Part shown: in pieces, positions 6,061-10,532 of the stretch
Position numbering within the stretch: position 1 is the first letter of the stretch
Layout: each line of letters starts with the position of its first letter
Assembly (NCBI GenBank): GCA_031370485.1
Contig: JANMQK010000214.1
Location: 1-10,532 of the forward strand
Origin: JANMQK01 sp031370485
Lineage (GTDB): Bacteria > Acidobacteriota > Polarisedimenticolia > Gp22-AA2
DNA: 10,532 nt
Direction of reading: 5' to 3'
Translations under genes and position numbers: made by a program
Notes under the pieces: generated by a model
Database searches by the model: none
The model's input: only the letters and a program-made list of their open reading frames with translations
What the model was told of the DNA's origin: nothing

Positions 6061-7322
6061 TAACCAGTCCGAGTCCGCACTTCGAGATCGTCACGTTTCA
6101 CGCGGAGGCTGATCGCGCGCCAGCGGCCGTCCCGGGATCGGTTCGTCGACGTGTAGGCCAGCGCGTACTGCTGGCGCAGGTCAATGGCGATTTGCCGGTA
6201 GATCCCCGAGAGTTCCCCGGCGCGTTCGGGGAAGTAGCTTCGTCCTCCGGTCTGGCGCGCCAGCGTGTCCAGAATCTCCTTGAGGCTGCGGACGCGCTGG
6301 AGGTCCATCTCCTCCTCGAGGTGGCGTCCGAGCCCGACCGCATAAATGGCGGCATCCGACCGGTGTGCCTTCTCGAGCGCTTCCTCGAACAGGCGCAGGC
6401 TTCCCGGTTCGTTGTCCGTAAGGGCCTGGTCCCGGCCGTCGGAGAGCAGCACGATGGCCCGGCGCCCCTCGCGGCCCTCGAGAAGCTGGGCGGTCTGGAA
6501 CAGGGAGTCGTAGAGCGCCGTGCCTCCCCCCGGCCGGATCCCCTCGACCTCCTCTTTCACGCGTTTATGATCCGCGAGCGGCTCCCGGGGGCCGCGCAGT
6601 TCGTCGTTGAAGTGGAGAACCATCAAGTGGTCCGAGGGATCGACCGACTCCGCGAACTGCACGGCCGCCTTGCGGGCCAGCTCCACCTTGCCGCCTCTTC
6701 CCATGCTGTTGCTGGCGTCGATGAGAAGGGCCACGGTGAGCGGGACGCGCGCCGAGGTGAAATGGCTCACGGTCTGCGGGACCCCGTCCTCAAAGAGCAG
6801 GAAGTCATCGCGGCCGAGATCGAGAATGGCCCGGCCCTCGCGGTCAAGCGCCGTGGCGTACAGGTTGACCAGCCTCACTTCCTCGTACTGGCCGACGTTG
6901 AGAGGTTGGACCTCGATCCGCGCCTCGGCGCTCCGGCCGGCCGAGTCGGTGGCCACGGCCCGGAGGGACCGGTGAAGGAAACGCGACCCGGCGTCCCACG
7001 TGAGGGTGTAGGGCGGGCGCGTCAGGACCGAGAGCGGAGACCCGTCGACGTAGATCGCAACGCTGACGATGCGCGCATCAGCGGAGGTGGCGGCTTCGAC
7101 GGTGATCCGCGTCACGCCGAGCACCAGCCCGGGCGGGGAGGGCTCCACGAAGCGGACGCTGACAAGTCCCTCGGCCCAGACCGGCATCAGGGCCGGCGCC
7201 GTATGCAGCGCCAGCGCCAGGACGATCGCCGGCACCAGGAGGACCGCCGTCGCCGCGGCCCGGCTCAGTAGGCCCGCGCCAGGTAGACCCATTCGCGCGA
7301 CGGCGCGCTGCAGCGCAAGCAT
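6033..7322 (-). CDS. Exported von Willebrand factor A protein (Acidobacterial VWFA-related family)
   Basis: A 429-residue protein with a hydrophobic export or anchor segment at about 20-44, a beta-rich Ig-like domain at about 52-140, and a vWA domain at about 193-385. The metal-ion-dependent adhesion site is intact: D202-x-S204-x-S206 in IDASNSM, T268 in GGGTALYDSL, and D295 in LLSDGRD. The lead-in DFLLFEDGVPQTVSHF at 173-188 and the end GYYAP at 420-424 are typical of the 'VWFA-related Acidobacterial domain' proteins. It probably binds a protein ligand at the cell envelope; no enzyme activity is expected. The start is ATG 7322, because AGGAGG lies 4-7 nt before it, although that site is also coding for proS. 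ATG 7292 is an alternative with no ribosome site. It begins inside the end of proS and ends overlapping the LABN gene. The ligand is unknown. Confidence 0.88.
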   Translation of the reverse strand: MLALQRAVARMGLPGAGLLSRAAATAVLLVPAIVLALALHTAPALMPVWAEGLVSVRFVEPSPPGLVLGVTRITVEAATSADARIVSVAIYVDGSPLSVLTRPPYTLTWDAGSRFLHRSLRAVATDSAGRSAEARIEVQPLNVGQYEEVRLVNLYATALDREGRAILDLGRDDFLLFEDGVPQTVSHFTSARVPLTVALLIDASNSMGRGGKVELARKAAVQFAESVDPSDHLMVLHFNDELRGPREPLADHKRVKEEVEGIRPGGGTALYDSLFQTAQLLEGREGRRAIVLLSDGRDQALTDNEPGSLRLFEEALEKAHRSDAAIYAVGLGRHLEEEMDLQRVRSLKEILDTLARQTGGRSYFPERAGELSGIYRQIAIDLRQQYALAYTSTNRSRDGRWRAISLRVKRDDLEVRTRTGYYAPGPAAP

Positions 7323-8695
7323 TTGCCCTCCTCCTGGTTCCCCTCGAGGGGAATGCAGCGTATGGTCGCCTTCGTCTCGTCCTTGATCTGCTGCTCGCAT
7401 TGCGCCGATCCGCACCAGTGCGCCCGGTAGAACCCGCCCGCCTCCTCGATTGACTTCTGGAACTCGGCGTAGTCCCTCGCGTCGCGGGTGTTATCGCGCA
7501 GAAAGCTCCTGCCGCGCTCGAGCATGTCGCGCTGAATCTCGTCCAGGAGGGAGGTGACCGACGCAAGGAGCGACCCGCGCGGAACGGGGGTCTTCCTGCG
7601 GTCCATCCGGCGCACCGCCATCATCTGATCCTTCTCCAGATCCTTCGGGCCTATCTCAAGGCGCAGAGGGACGCCCTTGATTTCCCACTCATTGAACTTC
7701 CAGCCGGGCGAGACCTCCTCGCGGAGATCGGCCTTGACCCGCAGGGAGGGCTGGAGAATGTCGATCGCCTGGCGCACCGCCTCGGAGATCCGGGCCTTCT
7801 CTTCCTCGGTTTTCCAGATGGGGACGATGGCGACCTGCACCGGTGCGAGGCGGGGCGGGAAGTTCACGCCGTTGTCGTCACCGTGGGCCATCACCAGGGC
7901 GCCGATCAGGCGCGTCGAAACCCCCCAGGATGTCTGCCAGACGTGGGCCCAGTCCCCCTCAGCGGTCTGGAACTTGACGTCGAAGGCCTTGGAGAAATTC
8001 TGCCCGAGGTTGTGCGAAGTGCCGGCCTGCAGCGCCTTGCCATCCTGCATCAGCGCCTCGATACAGTAGGTCCGCAGCGCCCCGGCGAACTTCTCGCTCT
8101 CGGACTTTCGGCCGGTAAACACGGGGATGGCCATCTTCTCCTCGATGAAGCTGCGGTAGATCTCCAGGATCCGCAGGACCTCCTCCTCGGCGTCCGCCTC
8201 GGTCGCGTGGGCCGTGTGCCCCTCCTGCCAGAGAAACTCGGTGGTCCTCAGGAAAAGCCGCGTCCGCATCTCCCAGCGCACGACGTTCGCCCACTGGTTG
8301 ATCAGCACCGGCAAATCGCGGTACGAGCGGATCCATTTCGCGTACATGGCGTAGATGATCGTCTCCGATGTGGGCCGGACGACCAGAGGCTCCTCGAGCT
8401 CCTTGCCCCCGCCGTGGGTCACGACCGCGCATTCCGGCGCGAACCCTTTGACATGCTCGGCCTCGCGATGGAGGAAGGACTCGGGGATGAACAGCGGGAA
8501 GTAGGCGTTCTGGTGGCCCGTCGCTTTGAAGCGCGCGTCGAGGTCCTTCTGAATCTCCTCCCATACCGCGTACCCGAGCGGCCGGATGACCATGCAGCCC
8601 TTGACGGGGGAGTAGTCTGCCATCTGGGACTGAATGATGACGTCGGTGTACCAGCGGGAATAGTCCTCGCTTCTCGGTGTGATGGTCTTGGGCAT
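7265..8695 (-). CDS. proS: Prolyl-tRNA synthetase, archaeal/eukaryote-like (type without the insertion editing domain)
   Basis: Charges tRNA-Pro with proline in the cytoplasm. The 476-residue length and order fit the ProS form found in archaea, eukaryotes and some bacteria such as Thermus. It has a class II catalytic core with FPLFIPESFL (66-75), RPTSETIIYAMY (107-118), motif 2 RWEMRTRLFLRTTEF (140-154), and motif 3 in GVSTRLIGALVMAHGD (258-273). An anticodon-binding domain follows (about 285-385), then a C-terminal zinc-type domain with C428, C433, C459 and C462, plus C447. It ends in tyrosine, which is typical of this form. The bacterial editing insertion between motifs 2 and 3 is absent. 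ATG 8695 follows AAGGAG with a 5-nt gap to the start. It lies 32 nt after pcm, and its end holds the start of the vWA gene. Annotation is secure. Confidence 0.97.
   Translation of the reverse strand: MPKTITPRSEDYSRWYTDVIIQSQMADYSPVKGCMVIRPLGYAVWEEIQKDLDARFKATGHQNAYFPLFIPESFLHREAEHVKGFAPECAVVTHGGGKELEEPLVVRPTSETIIYAMYAKWIRSYRDLPVLINQWANVVRWEMRTRLFLRTTEFLWQEGHTAHATEADAEEEVLRILEIYRSFIEEKMAIPVFTGRKSESEKFAGALRTYCIEALMQDGKALQAGTSHNLGQNFSKAFDVKFQTAEGDWAHVWQTSWGVSTRLIGALVMAHGDDNGVNFPPRLAPVQVAIVPIWKTEEEKARISEAVRQAIDILQPSLRVKADLREEVSPGWKFNEWEIKGVPLRLEIGPKDLEKDQMMAVRRMDRRKTPVPRGSLLASVTSLLDEIQRDMLERGRSFLRDNTRDARDYAEFQKSIEEAGGFYRAHWCGSAQCEQQIKDETKATIRCIPLEGNQEEGKCLRCSAPSREWVYLARAY
7327..7335 (-). promoter_or_regulatory. 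Shine-Dalgarno for the vWA gene, inside proS
   Basis: Minus-strand AGGAGGAGG lies 4-7 nt before ATG 7322. The same bases encode part of a Gln-Glu-Glu-Gly stretch in ProS, so the purine run may be partly coincidental. Still, spacing is ideal, and it favours the start at 7322 and translation coupled to proS. Confidence 0.55.
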
Positions 8696-8727
8696 GAAAT
8701 CTCCTTGAGGGTCGGGGGATGAGCGGT

Positions 8728-9498
8728 TCAGTCCGAGTGCTGGGCCTCGCCGGTCATCGGCACGAAACGCACCGGAAGCAGGGGCTCCCGCTCGACGCCG
8801 CCCGGCGTCCGGACGATCCGCACGAGCTCCTGGTCGCCCGAACCCACCGGGAGAATCATCCGCCCGCCGGGCTTGAGCTGGTCCACGAGCGGCTGGGGCA
8901 CGGCCGGCGGCGCGGCCGTGACGATAATGGCGTCGAAAGGGGCCGCTTCCGGCCAGCCCCGGTAACCGTCACCGGTCCGCAACGTCACGTTCGAATACCC
9001 CAGTTCCGCCAGTCTCCTTCGTGCCGTTTCCATGAGTCCGGGGTGGATCTCGATGCTGAACACCTCGGCGACCAAGGTGGAGAGCACCGCCGCCTGGTAG
9101 CCTGACCCCGTGCCGACCTCGAGCACGCGGTCCGTCGCCTGCGGGCGTATTGCCTCGGTCATGAAAGCGACGATGTAGGGCTGCGAAATCGTCTGCCCGT
9201 CCCCGATTGGAAGAGGCCCATCATCGTAGGCCCGCTCCCTCGACCCTTCCGGAACGAACAAGTGTCTCGGCACCGTGTACATGGCGTGCAGCACCCGCGG
9301 GTCCCGCACGCCGCGCCGCTCGATCTGCTCCCGTACCATTTGCACGCGGGCCAGTGTGAAGGCCTCATCGGCGCGCGATGCTGCGTCGTTGCTCATATCT
9401 CCGCTCGTCAGGTCCGGAAGGCCGATCACCACCCACGAGAGCAGCAGGAAAGCGGTCACCGGCCATGTGAATCCCCGGAGACGAGGTGAACCAAGCAT
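8728..9498 (-). CDS. pcm: Protein-L-isoaspartate O-methyltransferase with apparent export signal
   Basis: Methylates isoaspartyl residues formed by asparagine deamidation or aspartate isomerisation, using S-adenosylmethionine, so that damaged proteins can be repaired. The catalytic part from about residue 47 is typical: QIERRGVRDPRVLHAM near 58-73, YDDGPLPIGDGQTISQP at 91-107, the SAM-binding LEVGTGSGYQ at 126-135, and the C-terminal LKPGGRMILPVG near 208-219. Before it lies a segment not found in the E. coli enzyme: basic start, then the hydrophobic stretch VTAFLLLSWVVIGL at 14-27, then a polar linker. This looks like a signal peptide or anchor, so the protein may act in the periplasm. ATG 9498 has GGAGG 10 nt upstream. 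An internal ATG at 9396 would give a cytoplasmic form of 222 residues without the signal. It sits 26 nt after nfi and 32 nt before proS on the same strand. Confidence 0.93.
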   Translation of the reverse strand: MLGSPRLRGFTWPVTAFLLLSWVVIGLPDLTSGDMSNDAASRADEAFTLARVQMVREQIERRGVRDPRVLHAMYTVPRHLFVPEGSRERAYDDGPLPIGDGQTISQPYIVAFMTEAIRPQATDRVLEVGTGSGYQAAVLSTLVAEVFSIEIHPGLMETARRRLAELGYSNVTLRTGDGYRGWPEAAPFDAIIVTAAPPAVPQPLVDQLKPGGRMILPVGSGDQELVRIVRTPGGVEREPLLPVRFVPMTGEAQHSD

Positions 9499-9524
9499 GT
9501 CAAAGGAGCCTCCGGAAAAGTCTA

Positions 9525-10256
9525 TCACAGCGGGATTTCCTCCCCGGCACCGCCCCGCGGAGAATCGCCGTTTGCGGAGTCCCGCGCGCGGCCCACGAAG
9601 AGGTCGGCCTGCCGGATCGGCTCGGGGAGGCGGAACCCGCGGCAGCACGCGAGCGCCCATCGCGACGCGGCCTCACGGCCGATCAGGTGTCCGGGCGAGA
9701 CGTAGATCGGTTTGACGGCAACGCGCGTCCTCAGCACCCAGCCGACCGCGCGACCGGCCACGTTCAGTGGAGCGCGATCGCCGGCGCGGGGTCCAATCGG
9801 CTTGTGGGATCCGATCAGCAGGCTCTTGGCGCAGCCGATCGTCGGCACACCAAGAAGGAGCCCCAGGTGCGAGGCGAGCCCAATCCCCCGCGGGTGGGCG
9901 ACCCCCTGTCCATCGCACAGGAGGAGATCGGGCCTGGCACGAAGCCGGCCGAAGGCCCGCAAGAGGGCGGGTGCCTCCCGGAAGCTCAGCAGCCCTGGAA
10001 CATAAGGAAAGCGGATGGGGGCCACGACGAGCCGGGTTTCGCGCAACACCATGTCAGGCCAGGAATACACGAGGACCGCAGAGAAGAGTCGTTCGCGTCG
10101 CAGGTCGTACGCAATGTCGGCGCCGGCGACAAGCCGCACGCTTCGCGGCCCCCCGCACGCGACGATCAAGGGTCGCATCCGCTTCTGGAGGTCTATCGCC
10201 TGGCGGGGTACTCTCGGCCAGCGATGTCTCGTGAGGTCCGGCTCCGCGGGGATCAT
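9525..10256 (-). CDS. nfi: Endonuclease V (deoxyinosine 3'-endonuclease)
   Basis: Nicks DNA at the second bond 3' of deoxyinosine, starting repair of deaminated adenine; some homologues also cut inosine in RNA. The 243-residue protein has the family motifs in order: AGADIAYD with catalytic D47, FPYVPGLLSFREAP with the wedge Tyr85 and E94, LLCDGQGVAHPRGIGLASHLG with D115 and H121, GCAKSLL with K144, and a C-terminal RLPEPIRQAD. The E. coli enzyme is 223 residues, so size is normal with a slightly long C-terminal tail. The start is ATG 10256, with a GAGAGG site 5 nt upstream. An in-frame upstream extension to 10430 is Arg/Pro-rich without family similarity and was not used. It is the first gene of the minus-strand run nfi, pcm, proS and vWA, so the operon promoter should lie between 10257 and about 10448. 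Confidence 0.95.
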   Translation of the reverse strand: MIPAEPDLTRHRWPRVPRQAIDLQKRMRPLIVACGGPRSVRLVAGADIAYDLRRERLFSAVLVYSWPDMVLRETRLVVAPIRFPYVPGLLSFREAPALLRAFGRLRARPDLLLCDGQGVAHPRGIGLASHLGLLLGVPTIGCAKSLLIGSHKPIGPRAGDRAPLNVAGRAVGWVLRTRVAVKPIYVSPGHLIGREAASRWALACCRGFRLPEPIRQADLFVGRARDSANGDSPRGGAGEEIPL

Positions 10257-10448
10257 GCCCGCCTCTCTTCCATTCGGGATCGGCTTACAACCGCTTGCCC
10301 CGCGCCCGGGCCGGCGCGACTCCCGGATTCTGACACAGGACGCCCCGCCTCGCGGGGGATTCGGGGATAATGTCCACGTACCGGGATCGAGATATTTCTG
10401 CGACCGTGCCATTTCCCGCGCAGGAATCATGATTGATGGAGAATCGTC
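10257..10448. other. Divergent intergenic region between nfi and the right-edge gene
   Basis: About 190 nt without a convincing gene. It should hold divergent promoters. A plus-strand GATAAT at 10366-10371 (5 of 6 to the -10 consensus) is the best hexamer, but no -35 sits at proper spacing; CTGACA at 10330-10335 is too far away. A perfect 6-bp GC inverted repeat with a 3-nt loop (CCCCGC CTC GCGGGG) lies at 10343-10357. No run of T follows it on either strand, so it is not a normal terminator. Confidence 0.5.
10343..10357. repeat. Short perfect GC inverted repeat in the nfi upstream region
   Basis: CCCCGC and GCGGGG form a 6-bp stem with loop CTC. It lies about 90 nt before the nfi start and also about 90 nt before the right-edge gene. 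It could be an operator half-site pair or a leader hairpin, but a short GC palindrome may arise by chance in such GC-rich DNA. Confidence 0.3.
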
Positions 10449-10532
10449 ATGTCGATGTCACGACGCGGACGTCTGCTTCTCGCTTGGCTGGTTGTACCGA
10501 TGGTGCTCCTGGGTTTGGCGCTGGCCCTCGCC
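10449..10532 (+). CDS. N-terminus of an exported or membrane protein (cut by window edge)
   Basis: Only 28 codons are visible. They read as a classic signal peptide or first membrane helix: MSMSRRGR, then a long hydrophobic run of Leu, Val and Ala to the window end. ATG 10449 has GGAG at 10438-10441 with a 7-nt spacer, which decides the start. ATG 10429, in another frame, gives a Cys/Trp-rich peptide unlike a gene. The family and function of the mature protein cannot be told. Confidence 0.6.
   Translation, partial: MSMSRRGRLLLAWLVVPMVLLGLALALA

Noticed and set aside
6192..7271. Long plus-strand open frame opposite the vWA gene (359 codons)
   Set aside because: Antisense shadow in GC-rich DNA; composition lacks family motifs, while the minus strand encodes a complete vWA protein with intact metal site.
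7883..8722. Long plus-strand open frame opposite proS (279 codons)
   Set aside because: Complementary to highly conserved proS sequence; no recognisable domain of its own.
9486..10370. Plus-strand frame of 294 codons opposite nfi
   Set aside because: Covers endonuclease V in antisense; no motif or credible start context.
10330..10371. CTGACA and GATAAT as a promoter pair for the right-edge gene
   Set aside because: The gap between the hexamers is about 30 nt, too long for a normal sigma-70 promoter.
1..10532. tRNA, rRNA, CRISPR, insertion sequence or phage genes
   Set aside because: No cloverleaf-like segment, spaced repeats, terminal inverted repeats or transposase/integrase motifs were seen on reading both strands.

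Overview
The window is GC-rich, densely coded and bacterial. The best lineage clue is the secreted von Willebrand factor A protein at 6033-7322. It looks like the 'VWFA-related Acidobacterial domain' family, so an Acidobacteriota-like Gram-negative bacterium is the most likely source. An ArnT-type lipid A glycosyltransferase and a lipid-A N-terminal-domain (LABN) membrane protein agree with an outer-membrane lipopolysaccharide. Lineage is inferred from family content, not from a marker gene.

Left part (1-6060), envelope and glycan genes. On the minus strand lie the 5' part of GDP-mannose 4,6-dehydratase (gmd, cut by the window edge) and, upstream of it, a small membrane methyltransferase of the PEMT/ICMT type. 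Divergent from these, on the plus strand, an ArnT-like integral-membrane glycosyltransferase is directly coupled to an unrecognised membrane-anchored protein. Then comes a divergent pair of related small kinases (RIO/LPS-kinase-like). The right-hand kinase leads a tight plus-strand run: kinase, GT2 polyprenyl-phosphate sugar transferase, LABN protein, joined by a 1-nt gap and an 11-nt overlap. Together this resembles a pathway that loads a sugar onto a polyprenyl carrier, presents it across the inner membrane, transfers it to lipid A or core, and possibly phosphorylates the core. Gmd would feed GDP-deoxyhexoses into a surface polysaccharide.

Right part (6033-10256), a minus-strand run read in the order nfi (endonuclease V), pcm (protein-L-isoaspartate methyltransferase with an apparent export signal), proS (archaeal/eukaryote-like prolyl-tRNA synthetase) and the vWA protein. 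Gaps are 26 and 32 nt, and proS and the vWA gene overlap, so this is probably one operon. The vWA gene converges on and overlaps the LABN gene by 28 nt.

At the far right a non-coding stretch of about 190 nt separates nfi from the start of a plus-strand gene, of which only a signal-peptide-like N-terminus is visible. I saw no tRNA, rRNA, CRISPR array or insertion sequence. The most interesting material is the paired kinases (one lacking the usual metal-binding Asn), the unknown protein coupled to the ArnT-like enzyme, and the apparently exported PIMT. I see no clear-cut new system.
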